From: Agromyces sp. S2-1-8
GTDB taxonomy: Bacteria > Actinomycetota > Actinomycetes > Actinomycetales > Microbacteriaceae
Assembly: GCF_021129215.1 (NCBI RefSeq)
Contig: NZ_JAJOLP010000001.1
Span: 1,798,001 to 1,862,000, forward strand
Reading direction: 5' to 3'
Length of the DNA: 64,000 nucleotides
The notes beneath the pieces are model-generated. The model was not told the origin of the DNA and did not search any database. It worked only from the letters and a program-made list of their open reading frames with translations. Position 1 is the first letter of the stretch; each line of letters starts with the position of its first letter. Positions 1 through 8,812 of this stretch are shown piece by piece. Both the position numbers and the translations under genes were made by a program.

Positions 1-3000
1 GTACTCGTCGATGCCCTGCCACGTGTCGGCTCCGGCGCCGGTGATGCGGAAGCGACCCTCGCCGAGGCGTTCGAACACGCCGTCGGCGTTCGTGAACGGC
101 ACGAGGTCGCCGAACAGCTCACCGACCTGGGCGACGACGACGCGCGAGGTGCGCGACTTGCCCGCCTCGTTGCTCGCGACCGCGGTGAGCTCGTAGAGCC
201 CCTCCTCCGGGCTCGTCCACGCGGCGGTGAACGGCGCGGACTCGTCGGTGCCGATCGATTCGCCGTCGACGAAGAACTCGACGGCGGTGACGCCGCCGTC
301 GGCGTTGTGCGGGTCGGTCGCCGCGGCCTCGATCGTCACGTCCTGGCCGGGCTCGAGCTCGACGCCCGGGGCGGGTGCGGTGATCGCGACGTCCGGCGCG
401 GCGGTCGGCGAGGAGCCGCGGCCGATCGCCTCGATGAAGTTGAGCTTCGTCTCGCCGCCCCGGAACACGAGGTAGAGGTCGAGCGAGTCGCTCGGGAACG
501 CGCTCACGTCGACGACGACGTCGGCGAACCGCGTCGATCCGGTCGCGGGCACGTCGGCGGTCGCGAGCAGCTCGCCGTCGGCCGCGCCCTTTCGCAGCTC
601 GATCGAGCCTCCCTCGGCGTTCGCCGAGACCCGCAGCGCGAGCTCGTCGACGCGGTGGAAGCTCACCGGCTCGTAGTGCGCCCAGTCGCCGTCGTGCCCG
701 ACGACGACCTTGTCGGCCTCGCCGCCCTCCGTGTCGCGGCTCGGTGCCACGGTCACCCCGGGTGAGGCGCCGTCGAAGAACTCGGCCTGCTTGAGCTTGG
801 GGAACACGAGCGTCGTCGCCGAACCCGTGAGCGGGTTCGCGCCGCCCTCGCCGCCGTGGTCGGTGTAGCGCGCGTCGATCGCGAAGAAGATGTCCTCGTC
901 GGGCGCGTGGCCGCCGAGGCTCGTCTCCGTGGTCCCCGTGAGCCCGCTCAACGGGGTCAGCGGGTGGGCGTGGTCGTCGTGGCCGAGTGCCGGCTGGATG
1001 ATGACCTCCGAGCCGTCGACGGTGCCGTCCTCGGGGTCGGTCACCTGGGCCGCCCACGCGAGCTCGTCGCCGAAGTCGAAGAACGCGCCGTCCGGCGGCA
1101 GCGAGATGCCGACGTCGGGCCTCGTGTTGCCGACGGTGATGGGCACGGTCGTGGTGCCGGTCTTGCCGTCGGGGTCGGTCACGGTCAACCGTGCGTCGAA
1201 GACGCCCGTCGCGGCGTACGAATGGCTCGCCGTCGCGGTGGTCGCGTCGGTCGTGCCGTCGCCGTCGAAGTCCCACTCGTACGCGAGCGCGGCGTCCTCG
1301 GGATCGGTCGAGGCCGTTCCGTCGAAGGCGACCTCGAGGGGCGCCGGGCCCGAGTCACGGTCGACCGCGATCTTCGCGATCGGCGACCGTGAACCCTGGA
1401 TGTAGTCGATCCGGTGCAGGCCCGAGCTCGGGTTGTCGCGGCCGAAGCCGCCGCCCCAGTCGAGCACGTAGAGCGAACCGTCGGGACCGAACTTCGAGTC
1501 GATCGGCGCGAGGAACTGCTCCTGCGGCAGGAAGGCGTTCACCTTCTCAACCTGCGAGCCCGACTCCGCGGCCGGGTCCTTGAGCTGGATCGAGTACATC
1601 TTGTTGCGCGCCCACTCGTAGAAGAACGGCTTGCCGTCGTACGACGCGGGAAACTTCGTGTCGGACGCGAGGTCGGGGTCGTAGTCGTAGACCGGACCGC
1701 CCATGGGGGCGAGGCCGCCGCCCTGGGGGATCATCTCGGGCACCGACGAGCGCTTGTAGCCGTACCACATGTCGGCGGCGCGGGCCGCGGGCAGCTCGGT
1801 CAGGCCGGTGTTGCGCGGCGAGTCGTTGACCGGGGCGTCGCAGTCGAAGAAGTCGCCGACGGTCACCGGGCTCGTCGTGTAGTCGACGTCGCGGAACGGT
1901 TCGTTGTCGCCCATGCAGAGGGGCCAGCCGTAGTTGCCGGGGCTCTTGATGAGGTTCCATTCGGCGATGCCGGCGGGGCCGCGGGTTTCGGGCGCATCGG
2001 TGCCGTTGTCGGGGGAGTAGTCGGCGAGGCTGATCCAGCCGGTCGCCTGGTCGACCGAGAAGCGGAACGGGTTGCGGAACCCCATCGCGTAGATCTCGGG
2101 ACGGGTCTTGTCGCCCGGGTCGTCGGCCTCGGGGAACAGGTTGCCCTCGGGCACCGTGTAGCCGGGGCCGTCGGCCTTCGGCGTGATGCGCAGCAGCTTG
2201 CCGCGCAGGTCATTGGTGTTCGCCGACGTCGCCCGCGCGTCGTGGAACGTGCCGTCGCGCGTCGACAGCGGCGCGTAGCCGCCGGAGGGCTCGGAGTGCG
2301 GGTTCACGTCGTCGCCGACGCTGAGGTAGAGGTTGCCGTCGGCGTCGAAGTCGAGCCCGCCGCCCGTGTGGCCGGGCTCGTCGGGCAGGCGCCGGGCCGG
2401 GACCTCGATGATGAGCTCCTCGCTGGCCGGGTCGATGACGCCGTTCTCCATCGTGAACCGGGAGACACGGCTGAAGAAGTTCGACGGGTCCGCGTTGTCG
2501 GCGGTGTCGGGCGATCGGTAGAGGTAGACACGACCGTTGTCGGTGAAGTCGGGGTCCAGGGCGATGCCGAGCAGGCCGTCCTCGCCGCCCGAGTACACGT
2601 CGAGCTCGAGGGCGGTCGTGACGTTGTTCGTCGCCGGGTCCCAGACCCGTACCTGGCCGCGTACGAGCTCCGTGTAGAAGACGCGGCCGTCGTCGGCGAT
2701 GTCCATGGCGAACGGTGCCGAGGTGTTCTCGTCGAGGGCGACCTTCTCGAAGTCGTTCCAGACGGTGCCGCCGCAGTCACCTGGCTCGATGCCCGCGGCG
2801 TACTTCACGCCGCCGACGATGTGGGCCATGAAGTCGGGCTCGAGGTAGTGCGAGCCGAAGTGCCCCATCGCGGTCGCCCAGGCGCGTCCGCCGTCGTAGG
2901 GCTTGCACCACGAGATCGGGTGGTCGTAGCCCATCGCGTTGCCGCCGGCGTCGTAGGTCGACTCGTCCATCGAGGCGAGCACGTGCGCGGTGCCGCGCAC

Positions 3001-3576
3001 GTTGTTCGAGAAGTTGTACCACTCGTCGGAGCGTTCCCATCGCGCGTCGTCGAAGTGGGCCGTCGACGGGTGCGCATGGTCCTCGATCCGCACCGTGCCC
3101 GGCTGGCCGGGGTCGGTGCCGGTGGCCGCGTGGCCCGGCATGAGCGAACCGACGAGCTGGTCCCACCAGGCGTAGTTGCCGCGCATGTCGGTCGCGTTGT
3201 GGATGGCGACGATGCCGCCGCCCGCCTCCTGGTAGCGCTCGAGGGCCGCCTTCTGGTCGGCGTTCCACGGGTCGCCGGACGCCTGGAACATGATGAGCGC
3301 GTCGAAGCCGGCGAGATCGGTGTCGTTGAAGATCGTGGAGTCCTCGGTGTGCGTCACCTCCATCCCCTCGGCCTCGAGCGCAGCCGTGATGAGCGGCGTG
3401 CCCTTGTCGATCGCGTCCGTGTGCCGGAACTGCGTCGTCTTGGTGAAGATCAGCACGTGGGCGCCGTCGTGGGCCTGTGCGGGGGCGGCGATCGCCGTGA
3501 TCGCGCCTGCGGCGAGGATCGCGGCGACGGTTCCGGCGAGGAGCCGGGAGAGGACGTGGTGCAACTTCGTCAGCAT
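1..3576 (-). CDS. Secreted ThuA / sorbosone-dehydrogenase-like / PKD / CBM6-like multidomain protein (3' part cut by window edge)
   Basis: The frame is open from an ATG at 3576 to the window edge (1192 codons, no stop). The ATG follows a GGAGG at 3581-3585. A signal peptide (about residues 1-33, ending AQAHDG) precedes a ThuA-like domain (about 37-265). Then comes a PQQ-type sugar dehydrogenase beta-propeller (about 270-725, with GGGLDFDADGNLYLS and GFRNPFRFS), a PKD domain (about 730-815, YEWDFDGDG), a CBM6-like carbohydrate module (about 933-1046) and a bacterial Ig-like domain (about 1060-1143). The architecture suggests an extracellular or wall-associated protein acting on glycans or sugars; the real substrate is unknown. 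Domain calls rest on motif recognition, and the C-terminus lies outside the window. Confidence 0.85.
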   Translation of the reverse strand, partial: MLTKLHHVLSRLLAGTVAAILAAGAITAIAAPAQAHDGAHVLIFTKTTQFRHTDAIDKGTPLITAALEAEGMEVTHTEDSTIFNDTDLAGFDALIMFQASGDPWNADQKAALERYQEAGGGIVAIHNATDMRGNYAWWDQLVGSLMPGHAATGTDPGQPGTVRIEDHAHPSTAHFDDARWERSDEWYNFSNNVRGTAHVLASMDESTYDAGGNAMGYDHPISWCKPYDGGRAWATAMGHFGSHYLEPDFMAHIVGGVKYAAGIEPGDCGGTVWNDFEKVALDENTSAPFAMDIADDGRVFYTELVRGQVRVWDPATNNVTTALELDVYSGGEDGLLGIALDPDFTDNGRVYLYRSPDTADNADPSNFFSRVSRFTMENGVIDPASEELIIEVPARRLPDEPGHTGGGLDFDADGNLYLSVGDDVNPHSEPSGGYAPLSTRDGTFHDARATSANTNDLRGKLLRITPKADGPGYTVPEGNLFPEADDPGDKTRPEIYAMGFRNPFRFSVDQATGWISLADYSPDNGTDAPETRGPAGIAEWNLIKSPGNYGWPLCMGDNEPFRDVDYTTSPVTVGDFFDCDAPVNDSPRNTGLTELPAARAADMWYGYKRSSVPEMIPQGGGLAPMGGPVYDYDPDLASDTKFPASYDGKPFFYEWARNKMYSIQLKDPAAESGSQVEKVNAFLPQEQFLAPIDSKFGPDGSLYVLDWGGGFGRDNPSSGLHRIDYIQGSRSPIAKIAVDRDSGPAPLEVAFDGTASTDPEDAALAYEWDFDGDGTTDATTATASHSYAATGVFDARLTVTDPDGKTGTTTVPITVGNTRPDVGISLPPDGAFFDFGDELAWAAQVTDPEDGTVDGSEVIIQPALGHDDHAHPLTPLSGLTGTTETSLGGHAPDEDIFFAIDARYTDHGGEGGANPLTGSATTLVFPKLKQAEFFDGASPGVTVAPSRDTEGGEADKVVVGHDGDWAHYEPVSFHRVDELALRVSANAEGGSIELRKGAADGELLATADVPATGSTRFADVVVDVSAFPSDSLDLYLVFRGGETKLNFIEAIGRGSSPTAAPDVAITAPAPGVELEPGQDVTIEAAATDPHNADGGVTAVEFFVDGESIGTDESAPFTAAWTSPEEGLYELTAVASNEAGKSRTSRVVVAQVGELFGDLVPFTNADGVFERLGEGRFRITGAGADTWQGIDEY

Positions 3577-3641
3577 GAGACCTCCGTTGGTTTCAGATGC
3601 TGGACACGCGATATGGCGGATCGAGTGCGAGCCCGGTCCTG

Positions 3642-3670
3642 AACCTAGGGCGACTTATGTCGTGCGTCAA
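3642..3670 (-). promoter_or_regulatory. Promoter of the ThuA multidomain gene
   Basis: On the minus strand there is a -35 TTGACG (3665-3670) and a -10 TAGGTT (3642-3647) with a 17-nt spacer, pointing to the ATG at 3576. The predicted leader is about 60 nt. The surrounding 3577-3796 gap is less GC-rich than the genes and holds nothing else recognisable. Confidence 0.6.
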
Positions 3671-3796
3671 GCAAAAGTTGGTTGCGTGTCGTCTTCTTAC
3701 TCGAACACGGCGGTCTGTAATGATCGAATACGCGCAGAACTTGCGCCTTGGAAGGCACTCTGAAAGGGCCCCTGAACGGGCGTTTCGTGCCCGAAC

Positions 3797-4648
3797 TCAG
3801 CGCGGTGCGACCGCTGCCCACGGCAGGGTGAGCTCGCCCAGCCGGCTCCGACGCGGACCGCCGATCACGGGCCATCCCTCGTGCCGCAGGGTGGCGACCA
3901 TCGCGATCCAGCGTTGGGAGGGCCCGTAGACCGCGAGGGGGGCGTGCATCCGCCATGCGGCGTCGAGTGCCGCGAGGAGCTCGTGCACCGGCTCGCCGGG
4001 GACGTTCCGATGGATGAGCGCCTTCGGCAGCCGCTCGGCCACGACCGACGGGTTCTCGAGCCCCGAGCGGCGGAGGCTGATCGTGAAGGTGCGCGGCCCG
4101 TCGCCGCCGAGCCCGATCCAGCTCGCAACGCGGCCGAGCTCGTCGCACGTGCCCTCCACCACGAGTCCGCCGGGAGCGAGGCGCGCGGTCATGAGCGCCC
4201 AGGCGCCCGCGACGTCGGACTCGTCGTACTGCCGCAGGACGTTGAACGCACGGATCACGGCGGGTCGGCGATCGCCCGGCGTCGGCACCTCGAACCCGCC
4301 GACCGCGAAGCCGACGTCGAGACCCGGGTCGAAGTGGGCGTCGCCTGCGCGCACCCGCTCGAGCTGCTCGCGGGCGACGCGCACCCGCTCGGGCTCGATC
4401 TCGAGGCCGAGCACGCGCACGTCGGGTCGCACGTGCACGAGGCGAGAGGCGAGCTCGAGCGTCGTCACGCCGCTCGCCCCGTAGCCGAGGTCGACGACGA
4501 ACGGGTCGGTCGCGTGCACGAGGGCGGGGTGCGCCGCGATCCACCGGTCGACGCGGCGCAGCCGGTTCGCGTTCGTCGTGCCGCGGGTCACGGTGCCGAC
4601 GCGCTGCCCGGGCCGCAGGCGCCGGGGGTGGGGCGAGGCGTCGGGCAT
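3797..4648 (-). CDS. Class I SAM-dependent methyltransferase-like protein
   Basis: This is a 283-residue protein. It contains a Rossmann-type motif I (VDLGYGASGVTTLELA, about residues 50-65), an acidic motif after the second strand (VLGLEIEPERV) and a post-motif region DVGFAVGGFE, all typical of SAM methyltransferases. The substrate cannot be read from sequence. It is transcribed away from gpmA. The chosen ATG follows GGAGG and also lies 6 nt from a CAGACT hexamer (4655-4660), so either a short-leader or a leaderless start would use it. Actinobacterial relatives are annotated only as class I methyltransferases. Confidence 0.75.
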   Translation of the reverse strand: MPDASPHPRRLRPGQRVGTVTRGTTNANRLRRVDRWIAAHPALVHATDPFVVDLGYGASGVTTLELASRLVHVRPDVRVLGLEIEPERVRVAREQLERVRAGDAHFDPGLDVGFAVGGFEVPTPGDRRPAVIRAFNVLRQYDESDVAGAWALMTARLAPGGLVVEGTCDELGRVASWIGLGGDGPRTFTISLRRSGLENPSVVAERLPKALIHRNVPGEPVHELLAALDAAWRMHAPLAVYGPSQRWIAMVATLRHEGWPVIGGPRRSRLGELTLPWAAVAPR

Positions 4649-4654
4649 GCCTCC

Positions 4655-4660
4655 AGTCTG
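4655..4660 (-). promoter_or_regulatory. Putative -10 element of the methyltransferase gene
   Basis: CAGACT on the minus strand lies 6 nt before the ATG at 4648. It overlaps a GGAGG, so leaderless or leadered initiation cannot be separated by sequence. Confidence 0.35.
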
Positions 4661-4725
4661 TCAGGCACTCGGCGAGGCATCCGGTCATCGCGCTTCACGC
4701 GACGGGGCGCCGGATGCCTCGCCGG

Positions 4726-4731
4726 TAGGCT
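4726..4731 (+). promoter_or_regulatory. -10 element of gpmA (leaderless start)
   Basis: TAGGCT ends 6 nt before the ATG at 4738 and there is no Shine-Dalgarno sequence, which predicts transcription starting at or beside the A of the start codon. Confidence 0.5.
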
Positions 4732-4737
4732 GTTCGC

Positions 4738-5484
4738 ATGCCTCACACCCTCGTGCTGCTCCGCCACGGCAACAGCGAATGGAACCAGAAGAACCTGTTC
4801 ACCGGTTGGGTCGACGTGCGACTCTCCGAGCTCGGCCGCACCGAGGCCGCGCGCGCCGGCGAACTCCTCGCGGAGCACGGCGTGCTGCCCGACGTGCTGC
4901 ACACGTCGGTGCTCACGCGCGCGATCCAGACCGCGAACATCGCGCTCGACGTCGCCGACCGCGCGTGGATCGACGTCCGCCGCACGTGGCGCCTCAACGA
5001 GCGCCACTACGGCGCGCTGCAGGGGCTCGACAAGGCCGAGACGCTCGAGAAGTACGGCCCCGAGCAGTTCCAGCTCTGGCGCCGCTCGTTCGACGTGCCG
5101 CCGCCCGCGCTCGCCGACGACGCCCAGTGGTCGCAGGTCGGCGACCCGCGTTACGCGGCGCTGAGCGACGACGAGCTGCCCCGCACCGAGTGCCTGAAAG
5201 ACGTGATCGCGCGCATGCTGCCGTACTGGGAGGTGGGCATCGTCCCCGACCTGGCCGCGGGAAGGACCGTGCTCGTCACCGCGCACGGCAACTCGCTCCG
5301 CGCCCTCGTGAAGCACCTCGACGGCATCAGCGACGACGACATCGCCGAGCTCAACATCCCCACCGGAATCCCGCTCGTGTACGAGCTCGACGACGAGTTC
5401 CGCCCGACGAAGCCGGCCGAGTACCTCGACCCCGAGGCCGCTGCAGCCGGCGCTGCCGCGGTCGCCGCGCAGGGCAAGAAGTAG
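4738..5484 (+). CDS. gpmA: 2,3-bisphosphoglycerate-dependent phosphoglycerate mutase
   Basis: The 248-residue protein interconverts 3- and 2-phosphoglycerate in cytosolic glycolysis and gluconeogenesis. The N-terminus carries the phospho-histidine signature [10 protein letters not shown] (His11 accepts the phosphate), followed by the family motifs [20 protein letters not shown] and the second catalytic histidine in [10 protein letters not shown]. Length matches the family (about 245-250). The C-terminus ends in an Ala-rich tail, [15 protein letters not shown]. The ATG is set by the -10 hexamer just upstream. A strong hairpin follows the stop and separates it from convergent phoU. Confidence 0.96.
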   Translation: MPHTLVLLRHGNSEWNQKNLFTGWVDVRLSELGRTEAARAGELLAEHGVLPDVLHTSVLTRAIQTANIALDVADRAWIDVRRTWRLNERHYGALQGLDKAETLEKYGPEQFQLWRRSFDVPPPALADDAQWSQVGDPRYAALSDDELPRTECLKDVIARMLPYWEVGIVPDLAAGRTVLVTAHGNSLRALVKHLDGISDDDIAELNIPTGIPLVYELDDEFRPTKPAEYLDPEAAAAGAAAVAAQGKK

Positions 5485-5497
5485 GCGCGAGCCGCTG

Positions 5498-5543
5498 GGA
5501 CCTGACGAGGGGGATGCCGCCCGGCATCCCCCTCGTCAGGTCC
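5498..5543. terminator. Bidirectional terminator between gpmA and phoU
   Basis: A perfect 21-bp stem with a 4-nt GCCC loop lies between the two convergent stop codons. It is not followed by a U-run, as is common in actinobacteria. The stem includes the GGATGCC/GGCATCC core that recurs through the window. Confidence 0.75.
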
Positions 5544-5552
5544 GCGTCGCAC

Positions 5553-6212
5553 TCAGAGTGCGGACTTCTCCGGGTCCCAGTCGCCCGTCGCGAGGTACTG
5601 CACCTTCTTCGCGATCGACACGGCGTGGTCGGCGAAGCGCTCGTGGTAGCGGCTCGCGAGGGTCGCGTCGACCGTGTCGACCGTCTCGCCCTTCCACTTC
5701 TCGCCGAGCACCTTGTCGAACACCGAGAGGTGCAGGGCGTCGACCTTGTCGTCCTCGTTGCGGATCTCCTCGGCGAGGTGCACGTCTTCGGTGCGCAGCA
5801 GCTCGACGAGCCGGCGGGCGATCTCGACATCGAGGCGGCCCATCTCGGCGAAGGTCGGGCGCAGCGACTTCGGCACGACCTTGTCGGGGAACCGGTAGCG
5901 GGCGAGCTGCGAGATGTGGGTCGACATGTCGCCCATGCGCTCGAGCGAGGCGCTGATGCGCAGTGCGCTCACGACGATGCGCAGGTCGCGCGCCACGGGC
6001 TGCTGGCGGGCCAGGATCGTGATCGCGAGCTCGTCGAGCTCGACGGCCGCCTGGTCGATCTTGTCGTCGTCGGCGATCACCTCCTCGGCCAGGCTGACGT
6101 CCGACTCGTTGAACGCCCGGGTCGCCTTGTCGATCGAAACGGCGACGAGGTCGGCGATCTCGACGAGTCGTTCCTGCACCTCGGCCAGCTCCTGCTGGAA
6201 CACCTCACGCAT
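5553..6212 (-). CDS. phoU: Phosphate-specific transport system accessory protein PhoU
   Basis: The 219-residue all-helical protein contains two PhoU repeats, each with the metal-cluster type E(D)xxxD motifs (VIADDDKIDQ and IRNEDDKVDA). PhoU couples the Pst transporter to the phosphate-sensing kinase, here SenX3 encoded divergently. The frame stays open far upstream, but the ATG at 6212 (MREVFQQELAEVQERL) matches family N-termini and length. A PHO box of three 11-nt units lies in the divergent spacer and points towards phoU, so phosphate control by RegX3 is expected. Confidence 0.94.
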   Translation of the reverse strand: MREVFQQELAEVQERLVEIADLVAVSIDKATRAFNESDVSLAEEVIADDDKIDQAAVELDELAITILARQQPVARDLRIVVSALRISASLERMGDMSTHISQLARYRFPDKVVPKSLRPTFAEMGRLDVEIARRLVELLRTEDVHLAEEIRNEDDKVDALHLSVFDKVLGEKWKGETVDTVDATLASRYHERFADHAVSIAKKVQYLATGDWDPEKSAL

Positions 6213-6300
6213 GTTCGGGATACCTCTGTCTCTCATCGGCCGCGCGCACAGCACGAACCGGCCGGGTCGATTCCGGCTCCGCGCCATCTTCTCCGGCGCA

Positions 6301-6329
6301 GGTGAACAACAGGTGCCGGTTGGCTGAAC
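6301..6329 (-). promoter_or_regulatory. PHO box (RegX3/PhoP-type operator) between phoU and senX3
   Basis: Three heptamers lie exactly 11 nt apart: GGTGAAC (6301), GGTGCCG (6312) and GCTGAAC (6323). Read on the minus strand these are GTTCAGC, CGGCACC and GTTCACC, each followed by four free bases, the layout of the actinobacterial PHO box (consensus GTTCACC in 11-nt repeats). Confidence 0.65.
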
Positions 6330-6389
6330 ACTCACCAACGTACCGCTCCACGGCGGGCGAGACGGCGAATCGGGCCGTTGCGGCGTCGT

Positions 6390-6395
6390 TAGTCT
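6390..6395 (+). promoter_or_regulatory. -10 element of senX3 (leaderless start)
   Basis: TAGTCT ends 6 nt before the ATG at 6402 and no Shine-Dalgarno sequence is present. Confidence 0.45.
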
Positions 6396-6401
6396 GGTGC
6401 C

Positions 6402-7646
6402 ATGGATTCCACCTGGGCAGTGCTCACCGCGCTCGCCTTCGGCCTGTTCCTCGGGGCCGCCTTCATGGTCGTGCTGCACATGGCCGAGCGCCGTGGCTCG
6501 AGCGCCGCGAAGGTCGTGGCACCGACGATCCCCGACGGGGTCGACCAGGTGCTCGAGGTGCTGGAGTCCGCCGGGATCGTGCTCGACCCATCGAACAACG
6601 TGCTGCGCGCCTCGCCCGGGGCGCTCGCGATGGGGCTCGTGCGCCAGCGGGCGCTCGTGCATCCCGAACTCATCGAGCTCGTGGCCGCGGTCCGCCGCTC
6701 GGGCGAGCCGATCGCCGAGGAGCTCGCGGTCGCCAGGTCCGCGCAGGGCGAAGCGACGATGCGCCTCCGGGTGCGGGTCGCCCGGCTCGGCGCCCGGTTC
6801 GTGCTGCTCCTCGCCGAGGACCGCACCGAGGCGCACCGGCTCGATGAGGTGCGGCGCGACTTCGTCGCCAACATCAGCCACGAGCTGAAGACGCCGATCG
6901 CCTCGGTGAGCCTGCTCGCGGAGGCGCTCGACCAGGCCGCCGACGAGCCCGACCAGGTGCGCCGCTTCGCGGGCCGCCTGTCGGTCGAGGCGACGCGGCT
7001 CGCGCACATCACGAGCGAGGTCATCGAGCTGTCCCGGCTTCAGGCGCGCGACGCGCTGCGCCCCGACTCCCTCGTCGACGTCGACGAGGTCGTGGCGTCG
7101 GCGGTCGACCAGAACCGGGTCGTCGCGGGCGGCAAGCGCGTCGAGATGGCGGTCAAGGCCGCGACCGGGGCGAAGGTCTACGGAGATCGGGCCCTCATGG
7201 TCGTCGCCGTGCACAACCTCGTCGCGAACGCGATCGCGTATTCGAACGAGGGCGGAAGGGTGGGGGTCGGCACGAAGATCGTCGACGGCTCCGTCGAGAT
7301 CGCCGTCACCGACCAGGGCATCGGCATCGACGGCGACGAGCTCGAGCGCGTCTTCGAGCGGTTCTACCGGGTCGACCAGGCCCGCTCCCGCAACACGGGC
7401 GGTTCGGGCCTCGGCCTCAGCATCGTCAAGCACACCGTTCAGAACCACGGCGGCGACGTGCGCGTCTGGTCGCAGCCGGGGCGCGGGTCGACCTTCATGA
7501 TCCGGCTTCCGCTCGCCGAGCTGCCGCCGGTCGACGAACCGGCCGGCGCCGATGCTGCGCGATCCGCGGAGCCTCCGGCGAGTGGCGCCGGCGCGCGCCG
7601 ACACGCTGCGAAGGCCGCAGCATCCGACCGAGGAGAACACCAGTGA
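6402..7646 (+). CDS. senX3: Phosphate-responsive sensor histidine kinase SenX3
   Basis: The 414-residue membrane kinase has an N-terminal membrane segment (about 5-26), a PAS-like region (about 45-140) and a DHp domain with the phospho-acceptor His160 in the HELKTP box. The HATPase domain carries its N box (NLVANAIAYSNEGG), DQGIGI and GGSGLGLSIV. The last 45 residues are a disordered Ala/Glu/Arg-rich tail. It overlaps regX3 by 4 nt (GTGA), so the two are translated together. With phoU divergent and a PHO box between them, it is the orthologue of the mycobacterial SenX3 or streptomycete PhoR phosphate sensor. Confidence 0.93.
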   Translation: MDSTWAVLTALAFGLFLGAAFMVVLHMAERRGSSAAKVVAPTIPDGVDQVLEVLESAGIVLDPSNNVLRASPGALAMGLVRQRALVHPELIELVAAVRRSGEPIAEELAVARSAQGEATMRLRVRVARLGARFVLLLAEDRTEAHRLDEVRRDFVANISHELKTPIASVSLLAEALDQAADEPDQVRRFAGRLSVEATRLAHITSEVIELSRLQARDALRPDSLVDVDEVVASAVDQNRVVAGGKRVEMAVKAATGAKVYGDRALMVVAVHNLVANAIAYSNEGGRVGVGTKIVDGSVEIAVTDQGIGIDGDELERVFERFYRVDQARSRNTGGSGLGLSIVKHTVQNHGGDVRVWSQPGRGSTFMIRLPLAELPPVDEPAGADAARSAEPPASGAGARRHAAKAAASDRGEHQ

Positions 7647-8323
7647 CCCGCATCCTGCTCGTCGAAGACGAGATCGCCCTCTCAGACCCGCTGAGCTTCC
7701 TGCTCGAGCGCGAGGGCTACGAGGTCGAGGTCGCCGCCGACGGTCCTTCGGCGATCGCGGCGTTCGACCGCGAAGGCGCCGACCTGGTGCTGCTCGACCT
7801 CATGCTGCCGGGCCTGCCGGGCACGGAGGTGTGCCGGGAGCTGCGCAACCGCTCGTCGGTGCCGATCATCATGCTGACCGCGAAGGACTCCGAGATCGAC
7901 ATCGTCGTGGGGCTCGAGCTCGGCGCCGACGACTACGTCACGAAGCCGTACAAGACGCGCGAGCTGCTCGCCCGCATCCGTGCCGTGCTCCGCCGACGCA
8001 CCGAGATCGAGGACTTCGACGAGTCGGTGCTCGAGGGCGGGCGCGTGCGCATGGACGTCGACCGGCACACGGTCGAGGTCGACGGCGTCCAGGTGCCGAT
8101 GCCCCTGAAGGAGTTCGAGCTGCTCGAGCTGCTGATGCGCAATCCCGGGCGGGTGCTCACGCGGGGCCAGCTCATCGACCGCGTGTGGGGGTCCGACTAC
8201 TTCGGCGACACCAAGACGCTCGACGTGCACATCAAGCGAATCCGCTCGAAGATCGAGGTGCAGCCCTCCGAGCCCGTCCAGCTGGTGACGGTGCGGGGGC
8301 TCGGCTACCGCTTCGAGGGCTAG
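7643..8323 (+). CDS. regX3: Phosphate response regulator RegX3 (OmpR/PhoB family)
   Basis: The 226-residue protein has a receiver domain (phospho-acceptor Asp52 in LLDLMLPG, Lys in VTKPYK) and a C-terminal winged helix (LKEFELLELLMRNPGRVLTR...TVRGLGYRFEG). The GTG start overlaps the senX3 stop, so the kinase and regulator form one translationally coupled unit. It should bind GTTCACC-type PHO boxes, including the one upstream of this operon. Confidence 0.94.
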   Translation: MTRILLVEDEIALSDPLSFLLEREGYEVEVAADGPSAIAAFDREGADLVLLDLMLPGLPGTEVCRELRNRSSVPIIMLTAKDSEIDIVVGLELGADDYVTKPYKTRELLARIRAVLRRRTEIEDFDESVLEGGRVRMDVDRHTVEVDGVQVPMPLKEFELLELLMRNPGRVLTRGQLIDRVWGSDYFGDTKTLDVHIKRIRSKIEVQPSEPVQLVTVRGLGYRFEG

Positions 8324-8386
8324 GCCGACCCGCATGGCCCGTGTGCCGCCGGCGTCGCGCCCTTGCACCGGGCGAGCGGCGTTTGC

Positions 8387-8392
8387 GACGAT
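8387..8392 (+). promoter_or_regulatory. Putative -10 element of the small membrane protein gene
   Basis: GACGAT ends 6 nt before the ATG at 8399. The same hexamer and spacing are seen in front of the SNF2 helicase gene at 46905-46910. Confidence 0.3.
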
Positions 8393-8398
8393 CGGGTG

Positions 8399-8737
8399 AT
8401 GACCGCCAACGCCCCTGCCGACGGAACCGAACGCACGACCACGCCCGAACCGAGCGCAGGAGAGCGGCCTCGGCGCCACAACGTGCTCGGGTACCTCGGC
8501 ATCGGCCTCGGGGTGCTCGCCCTGGTCGGCGTGGCCAGCCCGAGCATCCTGTTCGAGTTCGTCGGGGGAGTGCTGCTGATCGCCGCACTCGCGGTGTCGG
8601 TGATCGCGATCTTCCGTCCGCGCCCGAAGTGGCCCGCGTTCGTGGGCATCGGCATCTGCGTCATCGCGGCGGTCACCGCGACGGTGATGTTCCTCATCGG
8701 ATTCCTCGGCGGCGTCGCGAGCACCTTCCCCGGCTGA
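8399..8737 (+). CDS. Small two- or three-TM membrane protein of unknown function
   Basis: The protein has 112 residues: a Thr/Glu/Pro-rich soluble N-terminus (1-27), then hydrophobic helices (about 30-53, 54-72 and 78-105) separated by a short basic loop (RPRPKWP). No enzymatic motif is visible. The ATG at 8399 is preferred to in-frame starts further upstream because of a -10-like hexamer 6 nt before it. It lies downstream of regX3 in the same direction, with its own likely promoter. Confidence 0.65.
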   Translation: MTANAPADGTERTTTPEPSAGERPRRHNVLGYLGIGLGVLALVGVASPSILFEFVGGVLLIAALAVSVIAIFRPRPKWPAFVGIGICVIAAVTATVMFLIGFLGGVASTFPG

Positions 8738-8770
8738 CCCGCTCCGGGCGGCTCGCCCGGGTGCACGAAA

Positions 8771-8792
8771 GGCGGATGCCGAAGCATCCGCC
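8771..8792. terminator. Terminator between convergent genes
   Basis: A 9-bp GC stem (GGCGGATGC/GCATCCGCC) with a CGAA loop lies between the stops at 8737 (+) and 8813 (-). Confidence 0.6.
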
Positions 8793-8812
8793 CTTCGTCG
8801 TCGTCGGTGGGG

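Noticed and set aside
1414..3642. Very long open frame on the + strand opposite the ThuA gene
   Set aside because: The minus-strand frame gives clear ThuA, propeller, PKD and CBM domains with a signal peptide and a promoter. The + frame is a Val/Arg/Gly-rich antisense shadow caused by high GC.
5553..7640. Single 695-codon frame extending PhoU upstream
   Set aside because: It overlaps senX3 on the other strand. PhoU family length and N-terminus fit the ATG at 6212, and the PHO box lies in the proposed extension.
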